From Nyssa sinensis (Eukaryota; Streptophyta; Magnoliopsida; Cornales; Nyssaceae): a stretch of DNA of 64,000 bases. The stretch is taken from contig CM018032.1 in assembly GCA_008638375.1 (NCBI GenBank), positions 34,399,751-34,463,750 on the forward strand. The letters run 5' to 3'. Made by a program: the position numbers and the translations under genes. Of the stretch, positions 10,462 to 21,395 are shown in pieces. The notes beneath the pieces were generated by a model, which was not told the origin of the DNA, made no database searches, and worked only from the letters and a program-made list of their open reading frames with translations. Position 1 is the stretch's first letter, and the number at the start of each line of letters is the position of its first letter.

Positions 10462-11121
10462 CTATTTAGTAGTCTTCTTCTTGAGTGCAATGGCATGGCA
10501 TTCCCGAGAAGTCGGCTGGCACCCTCTGACAGAATAAACATTCTGGTTGTGGACATACTTCAAATATTGGTGGAAGGTCGAGGTGACTGCTCCTATCTGG
10601 TGTAGCCACGGTCTCCCAATTATGACATTGTAGGGAGATTTCATATTCAACACCATGTATTCTGAGATGGTGGTTTTCTGTCCTTCACCTTCCCCTACAG
10701 TAGTAGGTAGGTCAATCCTTCCCAATGGGGTGCTGAGATTACCATCAAATCCTGCCATTACGGCGGTGGTAGGCTTGACGCCGTTGTGATCAATCTTCAT
10801 CTGTTTGAGTGGCTCATAGAACAGTTTATTAAGAAAACTTCCGGTGTCAACCAGAACTCTTCTGATCTCGAAGTTGGCAATTTTAAGAGTGATGACGAGG
10901 GCATCACTGTGAGGGCAGTGTATCCCGACAAGATCCTGTTCTATGAACCGAATCTCTGGTTCTGGTTTGAGCCTTTTCTCAACTGTTGATGATCTGCAAT
11001 ACATCTGGGGCAGTCCTGGCCTCACGAGCATACCTCTTCCTTGCTCTGTTTGACATTCCTGTAATTGGGGTATTTGCATGAAGGACGTAAATGACATGGT
11101 TGTTCTGCCTTTGAGGCTCAT
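10462..11121 (-). pseudogene. Aspartic protease region of gypsy element 1
   Basis: Frame of 219 codons with 'RRVLVDTGSF' (catalytic Asp-Thr-Gly at residues 92-94) and 'VIIGRPWLHQIGAV' near residue 170, the usual second signature of retroelement proteases. It would cleave the gag-pol polyprotein. The equivalent region of the copy at 61967-64000 is continuous with gag. Here gag and protease are separated by a TAG at about 11141-11143 and a frameshift near 10990, and another stop separates protease from RT at 10462. The Met at 11121 is therefore not a natural start. Confidence 0.8.
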
Positions 11122-11140
11122 TTCGTCCTTCCCTCTGCTC

Positions 11141-12823
11141 CTATCTTTGCTCAGGCCTCTGGTCTGTCCTTTGTTGAGGCTTGTCTTCGTGGGGGTTCTG
11201 CCTCCCGTCCTGCTTAATGAACTCCCGAAGACGTCCTTTTTTTATGAGCTGCTCAACCTCATATCTAAGGGACTTGCATGAATTAGTCGTATGCCCATGA
11301 TCTTTGAGGAAATTGTAATATTTACCTTGGTCCCGAAGGCTGGGATCTCCTTTAATCGGTTCTGGCCATCTTAGGTTTTCCCGATCTCGGATCTGCCGAA
11401 TTACCTGAGCTAGTGTAGTGTTCAAAGGGGTAAAGTTAGTAAATTCCCTTGGTCCAGAATTATAAACAGCCATGAGTGCTATTCTCTTTTCTGGACTTCT
11501 GGCTCTCTTCTTGCTAGGGTCCCTTTTATGGTCATCCTTTTTCTGATTGTCCTTCTGGTTTTGCTCTTTGCCTTTTTGGGACGTGCGGTTAGCTCCCTCC
11601 AAGTTGATATATTTCTTAGCCCGGTCCATTAATGCCACCATGTCGGCAGGAGGGCTCTTTGTCAAAGAATCCCTAAAGCCTCCATAAGCAAGACCAGAAG
11701 TGAGGGAAGCTACGAGAAAACCTAGGCTGCAGTCGATTATCTCTGTGAGTTCGGCATTAAAGCGTGCAATGTAAGTTCTGAGGGACTCTTCCTTAGTCTG
11801 TTTGACATTCAACAAGAACTCTGGTCCTCTTTTGAGCCTTCTACTCGTCATGAACCTGTCCAAGAATTGCCTACTGAGCTCATAGAAGCCGGTAACTGAG
11901 TTCGGTGGGAGGTGGTGGAACCATTTTAGGGCGGTACCTTTTAAGCTGGTAATGAAAGTTCGGCACATAAAGGCATCAGAGGCCCTGTAAAGGGCCATTG
12001 TATGTTGGTAATGTGATAGATGATCTCCTGGGTTTCCAATCTCATCATATAGGGTGAATTTCGGCACAACGAACTTCCTTGGTCTTTCTTCTGACAAGAT
12101 GGCAAGAGTGAATGGGGTAGCGAGTCTTTCGAGCAGCCTGGCCAACTCATCCTGCTCTGGATGGTTTTGGGCACCTCTCACAGCTCCTGTTCGATCCATA
12201 GATTCTACAACTTCTTCGACCCTTCGTGGGTCTCTAGGCTGGACTTCTTGTGAACCTTGCCTTACAACCTCGGCTTCAAGGTGGTCGGGCTGAGCATGTC
12301 CCACGGACTGAGGAGGGTTCCGAGGGTCCTGAGCTGGAGGGATTGGTGCAGCTTGGGGCTGAGGCTTCTGTGGTGCCGAATGTGCTCTCGAAGCTCTTGG
12401 AGTTGGGGCTCTAGTAGTGCTTCGATAATGGATGTCAGGGACAAAAGCTGGCGTTCCCCAGCTTGGGGCTGCTGATGGCTGTGGATCTCTGCCAACATGA
12501 GCAGTACCTTGGGGGTGCCCAGGCCGGTTGTTTGGAGCCTCCTCATAGGGCTCTTCATTCTCAGTGGTAATAGGGGGTTGTGTTCCCTCAACAACATTGA
12601 CCGATGGATTTGGAGGATTCGTCCCATGATTTCGTGTAAGAATTTCCAGAGTTCTAGATATGGCTAGTAGCTGTTCTTGCACCAGTTCATTGTGTCGTTT
12701 GATTGACTCGATCTCTTGTCTCATGGGATCAACTGTCGGCCCTCTTGCTCGTGCGGCAAGCGACCGACGTTGAGAGTTTTGAGGATTTTGAGCGTTTTAC
12801 CTTGGTCGGAGATTGGGGGCCAT
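11141..12823 (-). pseudogene. gag of gypsy element 1, broken
   Basis: The natural start is probably the ATG at 12823-12821: the frame opens with the same residues ('MAPNLRP') as the sister copy. A TAA at 12799-12797 ends it after eight codons. The frame reopens and runs from the Met at 12724 for 527 codons. Its middle holds the retrotransposon gag core ('FITSLKGTALKWFHHLP', 'LDRFMTSRRLKRGPEFLL'), followed by a Lys/Arg-rich stretch. The nucleocapsid knuckle has decayed: it reads 'YYNFLKDHGHTTNSC', where the sister copy has C-x2-H-x4-H-x4-C, so two zinc ligands are lost. Gag forms the particle in which reverse transcription occurs. Confidence 0.9.
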
Positions 12824-12879
12824 GGCTCTTCGGTAGGAAGGAGAATAAGTTGTGAATAGAGCACTTCGAGATTTGTTAA

Positions 12880-12897
12880 TTCCCACAGACGGCGCCA
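12880..12897 (-). other. Primer binding site of gypsy element 1
   Basis: On the minus strand, three bases after the 5' LTR, the sequence reads TGGCGCCGTCTGTGGGAA. The 5' TGG matches the CCA end of a tRNA, and the same site follows the LTR of the sister element at about 61889. I have not matched it to a specific tRNA. Confidence 0.8.
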
Positions 12898-12900
12898 AGC

Positions 12901-13524
12901 TGATGCTGCACTTTTTGGCTCGCAAGAAATCTGGGCTCCGCGACCTGTAGAACACTCAAAAGAGGGGGATTAGAGGGTCATCGGATTGGCTCCTGGCGGT
13001 AGCCGCTCCGATGCTTAAGTAAGTAAACTGAATTGAAAAGACTGTAATGAAAGCCAAAGAATGAGCATGAAAGTAAAGCGTACCTTTAGGGTTTAATTTA
13101 TAGGCCGTGGCTTTCCTAAGTTGATTAGGATTTGGAGCCGTGAAAGTAGGGATTCGATCATCGGATATAGCAGTTTCCTTGTTGGACATTGTATCAAAAA
13201 TAGAGATAAATATATGTTGTAGTTTCCTTGTTGAAGACTATTTCCTTATTTTCTGCTCGGCAGCCGTTAAGGCGGTGATGAGCTCTAGAGTGTTGCTCTG
13301 GAGTCCCGTGATCAACCCCGTGAGCTTTATTTGGATATGTATCTACTCTGGAGGCATGTGCTCGGCCTCTTCCGATCTTTCGGTCCACCTTGAATGGCCG
13401 AGCGCGAGCCATTGGCCGAGCGTGAGCTAAACTAGCCGAGCATGAGCTGAGCTAGCCGAGCGTGAGCTAGACTATAGACATACATGTCGAGTGATGATTG
13501 GTCTTGCTCTTTTGTGGTATATCA
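12901..13524 (-). repeat. 5' LTR of gypsy element 1
   Basis: It starts TGATGC and ends TATATCA on the plus strand, the same length as the left LTR and about 94% identical by eye. TAAAT follows at 13525-13529 as the right target duplication. A TATA-like 'CCTATAAATTAAACC' is read on the minus strand near 13095-13115. Confidence 0.95.
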
Positions 13525-14289
13525 TAAATAGATAAATAAACGAACATGAATATATCTATTTGGACTAACCAAAACATGAAAGGAAATTCTAAAATTTCAT
13601 TTTTTTAATTTGGTGTGGTAAGAAATAGGAGGGCCTGCATGTATCTTCATGCATGTGAATAATTAGAATTTTTTACCAAATAGGGGTTTTTTGTGAACCC
13701 TTTTTCTAAAAGAAGGTTATTACCAACTTATTTACCACATTAGGGTGGTTTTTAAAAAAACATTCTTTTAAAAAACATTTCGGTGGTTTTTTGTATTGTT
13801 TTGAAAACAGATACTGGCCAAGTCCAAAGTGAAATTGGATTTTAGTTCAAGCCATCTGGAGTGGTTGCGCCTCTCTCTTTCGTCTCATCTCTTCATCTCT
13901 CTGTTTCACCTCAGGCGCAAAAAGTGAGATTGGAGTTCAGTTCAAATATAGGCCAAAGTGAACTCAAAAAGTCTCCATTTTCTTCTCAACTACAACTCTC
14001 CATTCTCATCTCAAACTCTAGATTTTCTCTCCGTTACTCATTTTCTCTCGTCACTCTCATCATTCTCGTCAGCCTCAAAAACACGACCCTCAGGCATACA
14101 AGGTGAAGCAAGCGACTCTCGTCATTCTCAAGGTAACGCATGATCTTAGTTAAAGTCTTGATATATGAAATTAAGGATTTTTTCTCACAAAAAAAAAATT
14201 AGGATTTTCCGTCACATAAAAATTAGGGCTTTCCGAATATTTTTGATTTTCTGTCATTTAGATTTTTGAGTATTTAGATGATCAATTTA
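13525..14289. other. Spacer, no gene seen
   Basis: AT-rich, with a pyrimidine-rich stretch (about 13865-14090) that looks like a plant 5' UTR, but no convincing coding frame follows it. At about 13660-13800 there is 'accaaatagggg' type sequence with poly-A/T runs. Confidence 0.6.
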
Positions 14290-14874
14290 TATTGTTGACC
14301 CACTATTGATGCAAGAAGAGTTGGAAAAGCCACAGAAACAATTGAATTGTTTGAAAATATGTTGACCCACGCTCTGCAACCTGATGGAGTTACTTTCATT
14401 GGGGTTCTTTCAGCTTGCAGTAGGGCTGGACTAGTGGAGAAAGGATGCCGATATTTTGAATTAATGGTAGAAGAACATGGAATTATGCCGATTCAGGATC
14501 ACTATACTTGCATGATTGATCTATACAGCCGAGCTGGGAGGTTAGAAGAAGCAAAAAAAATTTATATATAACATGCCTTGCCATCCTGATGCTATTGTTT
14601 GGGCAACCTTGCTAAGCTCATGTAGAGTTCACAGTAACATGGAAATTGGGAAGTGGGCAGCCGAGTCTCTACTAGAACTAGAGCCCCAGAACCCTGCAAC
14701 CTACATCTTGCTCTCAAGCATGTATGCTACTAAAGGAGAGTGGGACAAGGTGGCTCAATTAAGAAGAGGTATGAGACATCCTGGTTCCTTAAGAAAGGAA
14801 CCAGGCTATAGTTGGATTAAATATAAGAATAGAGTACACATTTTCTCTGCCTATGACAGGTCAAGTATGTATTG
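14290..14874 (+). pseudogene. PPR protein, C-terminal fragment (PLS class, E domain)
   Basis: Only the 3' part of a pentatricopeptide repeat gene is present. It opens inside a repeat ('ATETIELFENMLTHALQPDG'), continues with 'VTFIGVLSACSRAGLVEKG' and 'HYTCMIDLYSRAGRLEEAKK', then an E domain ('ATYILLSSMYATKGEWDKV', 'EPGYSWIKYKNRVHIFSA') and stops at 14872-14874. PPR proteins of this class bind organelle RNA and direct editing. A one-base expansion in an eight-A run near 14552-14559 shifts the frame between the two halves. The N-terminal repeats and organelle-targeting peptide are missing. It ends early compared with the usual E/E+ tail. The resemblance is to the intronless plant At1g68930 type, recalled from memory. 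Confidence 0.85.
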
Positions 14875-15138
14875 AGTTACAATGACTTGTAACAAGAAGA
14901 TATTGAGTTACACTATAGACCAATCAGGTTACCTGTCCTCAATAATTGTAGGTAAAATGTCTATTTTGATGAATGACTGAAAACAACCCTTGAAATATAG
15001 AGAGACTAATTGTTGGGGGCCAAGTTGGCTGACATTTAAAAAAGATCACTTAATCTTTTGGTTTTAATAGGCTATATCTTAAGATAATGAGTTGTTTTCA
15101 ATTTTATCTACTTAACATCTCCATCGCTCTCTATGTAG

Positions 15139-15473
15139 GCAATCAACCGAATGACATTGAAGTACAAAAGCTTGTTAATGATGCAGAGAAGTACACTCTA
15201 GCAAACCATCTGTTTTGGGGCTTATGGGGACTAATTTCGGTATGCATTTATGCATCTGCTTTCCTTGTTAAAAAATCCACTAAATGTCTGAAATGAGAGG
15301 TTTGACACAGATTGATCAATTTTTCTAGTTTGCAGGCCTATGTGAATAATATCGAGTTCGATTACATGGAGTATAAAAGGCAGAGGTTTCAGCAGTACTG
15401 GTTGAGAAAGCCGAAGCTCTTGGGTACCTCAAAAAGCTTATTCCCTTATCATGGTGTCAATGGTTCTATATAA
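15139..15473 (+). pseudogene. Choline kinase, last two exons only
   Basis: Exon 15139-15239 encodes '[20 protein letters not shown]' and exon 15336-15473 encodes '[19 protein letters not shown]' and ends in TAA. A GT...AG intron (15240-15335) in phase 0 joins them, and a further acceptor AG stands at 15137-15138. This is the C-terminal end of plant choline kinase, which phosphorylates choline in the first step of phosphatidylcholine synthesis in the cytosol. The catalytic N-terminal exons are absent upstream, where the PPR fragment lies instead, so it cannot be a functional kinase. The splice sites are intact, so it arose by DNA duplication and not by retroposition. Confidence 0.85.
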
Positions 15474-15517
15474 TATGCTACATAAAAAAGGGCTCGCCCA
15501 ATGACAAGGGTCCCGCC

Positions 15518-15739
15518 TGTAAAGATCCGAAAAATGGTAATAAATTTTTTGTTTAATTAATTTAAAGTGTGAAAAATATTCTAATATATATATATACACA
15601 CAAATGAATAATATGCATTAATCTACATGTGTATATGTAAATGTGCATAAGTATGTAAATATGTGTAATTAGGTATATGTGTATATATGTATATATACAT
15701 GTGTACATAAATTAAAGTGATTACACCACACAATGAAAG

Positions 15740-15770
<31 letters not shown>

Positions 15771-18700
15771 TAAATAAAGGGCAGCATGCAAGGTGTGTGT
15801 TTGTGGTGTCAATTGTGTGTGTGTGTGTACTGATTAAGTGTGTGATGTGTTTGTGTGTACTGGTTGAGTATACAACACACAAGTGGGGCAAGTGAAATGA
15901 GTGTGCGCTTGTGCATTATGTGTGTGTGTGGAAAAATCCAGAACTAAAGGAGTGTGTAGGTGGAGAAGATCAGAATCAGAAAGAGTGAAGTGAGGTCTGA
16001 TGTAGAGAGAGTTTAGAGAGAGAAAATGAGAGCTTGTGTGTAAGATTGTGTGTGCATAGTGTGTGTGTTCCATTGGAGGTGCAAAGGGAGAAGGAACTGG
16101 GGAGTGTACGAGCAAGACAGGACCATTCCATTGAGGTCTCACCTTGAGCCACGAAGAGAGAGAAAGAGAGAGAGGCTGTTGTGCAAAAGGTATAAACACC
16201 AACTGTTTGATTCTTGTTTGAATTGTTGGTACTATTTTTGGTATGGTTAAGCCTTATTAACTGCATACATGATGTTTTCCTGACCAAGGGCACAAAAATG
16301 AGACCTCAAAACAACCTAGAACCCTAAGCCGTACACCAAGCCGCCATTGGAGGACCTTGGTTGAGATAGGTTTGAAAACACGTACACTAAACCAAGTTTT
16401 GCTTATTGGAACTTTGACTAGACCTTACCAGCATTTTAAAAACACTAATCCACGACCCCAAAGACCTAGAATCGACCATGAAATTACGGGTTGCAGGTTT
16501 GGGTTTGAAAACCCAACCTCACAAACACAGGACAAAACATGCTTTTGGGAATGAGGACTAAAACCCTATGATCAGTAGGTCGCAACCAAATAGGTCCCAT
16601 GAACTTTGGGCCAAAAACAGGCACGTATGAGTGAGCTGCAGGTTTGGTTATCCAACCTTGGACCGAACCCTTGAACTAGACTTAGGGCTTCCAATAAATG
16701 CCAAACCTCACCTTGGTGTTTCAGAAACGTTTTAGGATCGAAGACAGAGCGATTCAATGAGAGAACACCCACGAAAATGGAAGTTTTAGTTGCATAAACT
16801 AGGGCTACAATAACCTGTACAAGGAAGAAGACGACGAGTCGACTTGCCCAATTCGCTCAAACCAGCCGGGTTGACTCGGACACGTGTCCACTCACGAGCG
16901 TGCCACTGCATTAGTGGAACGGCGTCGTTTGGAGTCTTTTGTTTTTAAATAAGAATTCTGGCTGTTTGGACACTAGGATAATAAATTGAAATTAGAGAGG
17001 GGTTAGCCCAAACCGAGGATAAGGGGATTAAAGGGGATATCGTATTCCGATTTTTTTGAAGAACCTAAACCGGCTGGTTCATTGTGTTTGAGGATTGGTC
17101 TGGGGTTACAAATTGTGAACCCTTTGGTTCACTGATCAAAACTTAAATTAGAAAACTGGAACTTTGACTATTTATATTTTGACCCCAACAATCCTACAAA
17201 TTAAGTTCTGGCCCAGATTCTTTAAAAATAAATTCTAATACACCCTGGAAAATAAATAATTAATAAGATAAATTATTTTATTATTTTATTAATTAGGTAA
17301 AATGACGATTTTACCCCCAGGTCATAAATAAGTCAAACAGAGTCCGAATTAAATGAATAAATAGCGTATTTTTACTATTTCGGGCATTCCAGACTCAACA
17401 GTGGAGTCCGATTTGAGAAATTAAGTCCCAAAAAATACAGACATACAAATGGTAAATGACTGTATTGCCCCTAATGATACCTAGGATTAATTAAACATAA
17501 AAGATAGTCTATTTTAATTATGTCAGACACTCTGGACCCAATGGTGGGATCTGTTTAATGAACCGAGGTCTCAAAAAATTTAGCTATACAACATGTGAAA
17601 CTACCAAAATGCCCCTGATGCTATACGAAATCCAAATGAAGTCCGAATGGGATAAAATCAATACCGATAAAAGCCCAAACACTCTTGAGACTGTGCACAT
17701 GATTAAATGATGAATCGGGGTCAGAATTTCACAAAGCATAAAATGACCAAAATGTCCCTGGGCATAGTAAGTGCAAAGTAGGGACCAAATAAAGGCCAAT
17801 CTGATCTAATGAATTGTCCTAAGCACAATTAAAACTCCAGAACAGTCAACGTATAAAATAAAAAATGACCGATGTGTCCTGATGATCAAAAGTAAATATC
17901 AAATGAAGTCCAAAAGACTTAGAAAATTATATATAAGATATATAGAACATCCTGAGGACCATGATAGGGTTCGGGGCAAGAATGACCAAATTACCAGTTC
18001 ACCCTTTTTAGTTTGAATGTCCAAATTGAATTCCTTGAGAGCCCAAACTGACTTTGTTCGACGTTTCGGACTCAATGGTAGAGTTTATTTTAGAAAAATA
18101 AAAACTCATGAAATAAAGACATAAAATTTGATGAATAGCATAATTCAAGTAGCAAATGAACTGAGTTACATTTTATGATTTTAGGGATACTAGAAGGCAA
18201 GGAGAAGACTGTCTGACCTTCTACATTTTCACTGTTAGTTCAGCTATACAGCGAACACGATTTCTTAGGGTTGAGACAAACCTATCAGGTATGATATTTT
18301 GCTAAGTAAGGAATAGGATTAAGTTTAGGAATGATTTGCATATTCATTGAATGAATCATATGTTTATTTGATGTTAGAAAATCACATAAGAAATGTTGCT
18401 TTAAAAAGAAACCTTGAGTTAATTGTTTATGTTGCTTATGTGTTTCTTGTTGCTCCATGGAGATATGATTTGTTCTATGTGTTGGTGTTGTACGTGATTT
18501 ATGTTTTTGGAGAGTTGTTAAGATTATGAATACATGACTTGAGTATGTGTTTAAGTTGATTTTGTATTGCATACATTCATGTGGAAGAAGTTTTATAATT
18601 CAGATGCTGTGATTGCTTTAAGTGGAATACATTGTTTGAAAGCATGCTTCACGTGTTGGTAAATTGCTTATCTGTGATTGTATTATTGCATGGTGGAATC

Positions 18701-19487
18701 AAGACATATTGGCATGGTGTGATTCATTGAAAGCATAGTGTGGGTTGAGCACGTGGTGCTATGCATTATGAGGGTGTAGATCCTGTGTTGAAAGACCCAA
18801 AACGAGACATTGTATTGGTACTTAGGTTCCATCGGATGTGTTCCAAAAATGAGACGTTGCATTGGTGCCCAGAATCCATCGGATGTGTTCCGTAAACAGG
18901 TATTGGTACTTAGGTTCTATCGGATGTGTTTCGAAAACGAGACATGGGTGTGGCATAGATTGACCTGGGTGTGGCATAGAGTGGCATGGGTGTGTCACGT
19001 ATATTGTATAACATCGCATAAGTGAATTCAACGAGGTAGTATAGAGTTTGTATAAATGTATTCTGAATCTTGCCAATGCATTGTATGATGATATTGAATG
19101 ACATGTAGATATAAATGTATACTTGCACATGCCACGCCTTAATTTTGTTCCTTGCAGTAGCATTATATTATACCAGCAGTTGAGTTGACCCATTTGTGGG
19201 ATAACATATTATAGATGACGCCTCTGCTATGTGAAATTTGATGAGATCTTGACAAAAAGAAAGGAAAAGGATTTAGAAGCGTATTTAGCCCTTGGGGCAC
19301 GTTTTGAGATGTAAGGGCTTAAGCCCAAATGACATGAACGATATGTTTATAAGATGTACTTTATGCTTTTATATATTGATGAAAAGGAATGCATGTTTAG
19401 TTAAATCCGTTTAGATTGTCCTTTATTTTATTTCCTTTTAGTTTCGTTACACTCACTCCTAGGTTAGTGGAAATTCGGGGCGTGACA
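15518..19487 (-). mobile_element. Solo-LTR-like block, ~3.97 kb
   Basis: The right end reads, on the minus strand, TGTCACGCCCCGAATTTCC; the left end begins TGTAAAGATCCG, resembling the complement of the usual '...GTATTACA' LTR end. Internal blocks match 54764-58922 in reverse: 'GTACACCAAGCCGCCATTG' at 16331, 'TTTGACCCCAACA' near 17178 and 'GATTTTACCCCCAGG' near 17308. Repeated 'CCAAAATG(C/T)CCCTG' phrases occur near 17607 and 17747. No coding frame is seen. No clean 5-bp target duplication is visible (CCGCC against TAGCC), so the ends are approximate. (TAA)n lies at about 15740-15763 and (GT)n near 15793-15830. Confidence 0.7.
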
Positions 19488-20588
19488 TAGCCACTTTGGG
19501 GCCTAAGAAGGGTTAGATGTATGCGGTTTCACTCTGCAAGCGGATAGATTGTTTTCGCAGGCTAGAATGTAAGGGGGTTGTTTTTCTTACTTAATTGTGT
19601 AAATTATGCAGAAATGTAATAAAAAATGGATTTTGGTAGACATGATATTTGAATTGGTGAGGTATGTCTACACTTTCATAAAGAGTCACAATGATTGGGC
19701 TGTAATGATTGATACACTGTGTGAACCTACTAGGTATAAAAATGAATGTTGTCCACACATTTCTTCTCCCTCTCCACTAAATTTTGAAATGACTACATAA
19801 ATAAATCTATGGGTGATCAAGAAGATATGCAAAGTTTGAGAGAATATTTGAATTTGATGGTGAGGAAACAAAGTAAACAACTCTTTAGTCGCGCCTTTCA
19901 TTATAATAACAAGACAATGATTGTGTGCATAAAGCAACACCGGTTGACCAATTAAGTAGGGCATTGGCTTCTTTCCATCACGAAAGAAAAGTTCCAACAA
20001 TGGACTTTATAGAAGAGTTCTAATGGTCCTTGGAAGAGATTCTCTCTCTCTCTCTCTCAAAAGTTTATTTTTTTTTTATATTTATTCTTGATTTTTATGT
20101 GCAAATTATTAATTAGGGAATCAACATGTCACTCAAAATCATCAAATTTTCTGAAAGATGAAAAAAAAAAAAAAATTGGTTTGAAAGCGTCTTTCTAAAA
20201 GACGCTTTTAAGTGAAACTGAGGAAAAAAATATTTGAATGGAAGCATCTTTTGGAAAGACGCTTTCAAAAACGTCTTTTAAAAAGATGCTTTTAAGTGAA
20301 ACTAAGGAAAAAAATATTTGAATGAAAGCATTTTTTTGAAAGCGTCTTTCCAAAATACGCTTTTAAAAATAATCCTATTTTAGTAAATAAGTTTGAAAGA
20401 ACCCTATTTTAAAAAATAACTTTTTTTTTAAACTACTTGCGGATTTAATTGTGTAGAATTATATATGTATTGAGTTTAAGTTGCACCCATTATTGGGTAG
20501 TGGATGGACCAAACCACTACCTGATCACACCTACATTCTTGCACTAACAAGACAACTAAATTCTTTTTTTTATTATTATTTAAACACT
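19488..20588. other. Spacer with tandem palindromic repeats
   Basis: No gene is seen. A (TC)n run lies at about 20040-20058. The bases ACT at 20586-20588 are the left target duplication of the CACTA element. Confidence 0.6.
20183..20375. repeat. Tandem ~84-bp repeat with nested palindromes
   Basis: 'AAGTGAAACT(G/A)AGG' and 'AAATATTTGAATG' recur about 84 bp apart (about 20211 and 20294). Each unit is flanked by inverted words such as AAAGCGTCTTT and AAAGACGCTTT, which can pair into stems. This may be the core of a decayed miniature element; I see no clean ends. Confidence 0.65.
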
Positions 20589-21060
20589 CACTACAAGAAA
20601 ACAGGCTATTTTCGACGCATATTAACCGTCGGTAATAGTTTCGCTGGTTAAACTAAGTATTTACGATGAAAATAACTTAAATTTCAGAAATGATGAGGAA
20701 GGGTGACGGAGGCTTTTCCGACGCTAGAAGTAGTCGGAAATACTTAAATATAACCGACCATAATATTCTGTGTCAGAAATAATAACTATAACTGACCCTC
20801 TCATCAGTCAAAAATAATCATAGCATAGTTCCGACGCTATAAGTGGTCGGAACTACTTAAATATTACCGACCATAATATTTCGTGTCGGAGATAATAACT
20901 ATAACCGACCATTGCATCAGTCAGAAATAACCTTATTTAATTAAAGCATATTTTCGATGCTATTACTAGTCAGAAATACTTAAAAATTATCGACCATATT
21001 CTTCTAAGTCAGAAATTAGCAGTATTGCCGACGACAGCTTCGGTCGGAAATAAGATAGTA
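20589..21060. repeat. Left TIR and subterminal repeat array of the CACTA element
   Basis: The TIR is 20589-20606. It is followed by repeated words of the type 'CCGACG', 'AGTCGGAAATACTTAAATA' and 'ACCGACCATAATATT', with about 120 bp between repeated blocks (for example about 20720-20830 and 20832-20935). Such arrays are transposase-binding sites in characterised CACTA elements. Confidence 0.85.
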
Positions 21061-21114
21061 CGCTACAGTACACTATCACACGATAGTACGCTATTACTAA
21101 CCTATGATGCTCCA

Positions 21115-21395
21115 ATTTGGCACCTCGATCTCTCTGGAACTCTAAACCTCCCGCCACTCTCGAAACATCGCGCGCTCTCTGTTTCTCGTAGATCTCTGTC
21201 TCAACCTCTTGCCGATCTCCGATCTCACCTCTCGCCGATCTCCAACCTCTCGCCGATCTCCGATCTCTCACGTACCTCTCTCTGTTTCTCACCGATCTCA
21301 GATCTCAACCTCTTGCCGATCTCCAACCTCTCGTCGATCTTCGATCTCTCACGTATCTCTCTCTGTCTTGCGCCTCTGGTCTCTCGTTGATCCTA
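21115..21395. repeat. CT-rich leader-like stretch with short tandem repeats
   Basis: 'CTCTCGCCGATCTC' words recur many times, and a block ending in 'CGATCTCTCACGTA' is duplicated about 90 bp apart (near 21262 and 21343). The position between the subterminal array and the transposase gene suggests a 5' leader. This is inference; no coding frame is likely here. Confidence 0.55.

Larger units (their letters stand above)
1993..13524 (-). mobile_element. Complete Tat-type Ty3/gypsy retrotransposon, decayed
   Basis: The element is 11,532 bp, bounded by two 624-bp LTRs and a perfect 5-bp target duplication, TAAAT, at 1988-1992 and 13525-13529. In the minus-strand direction the order is 5' LTR, primer binding site, gag, protease, RT, RNase H, a second RNase H, integrase, a minisatellite, two genes on the opposite strand, polypurine tract and 3' LTR. 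Integrase downstream of RT places it in Ty3/gypsy. The extra RNase H, the C-x2-H-x4-H-x4-C type gag knuckle of its sister copy and the antisense genes are Tat-lineage traits known from plants. The two LTRs differ at about 38 sites by eye (around 6%), mostly transitions, so the insertion is old. All pol domains carry lesions. Confidence 0.95.

Noticed and set aside
13861..14143. Possible short leader peptide in the CT-rich stretch before the PPR fragment
   Set aside because: Ser/Leu-rich text from pyrimidine-rich DNA, not in frame with the PPR relic, and no targeting-peptide pattern followed by repeats.
15834..16293. Minus-strand frames of 122 and 105 codons
   Set aside because: They come from (GT)n/(GA)n-rich sequence inside the solo-LTR-like block and have no recognisable domain.
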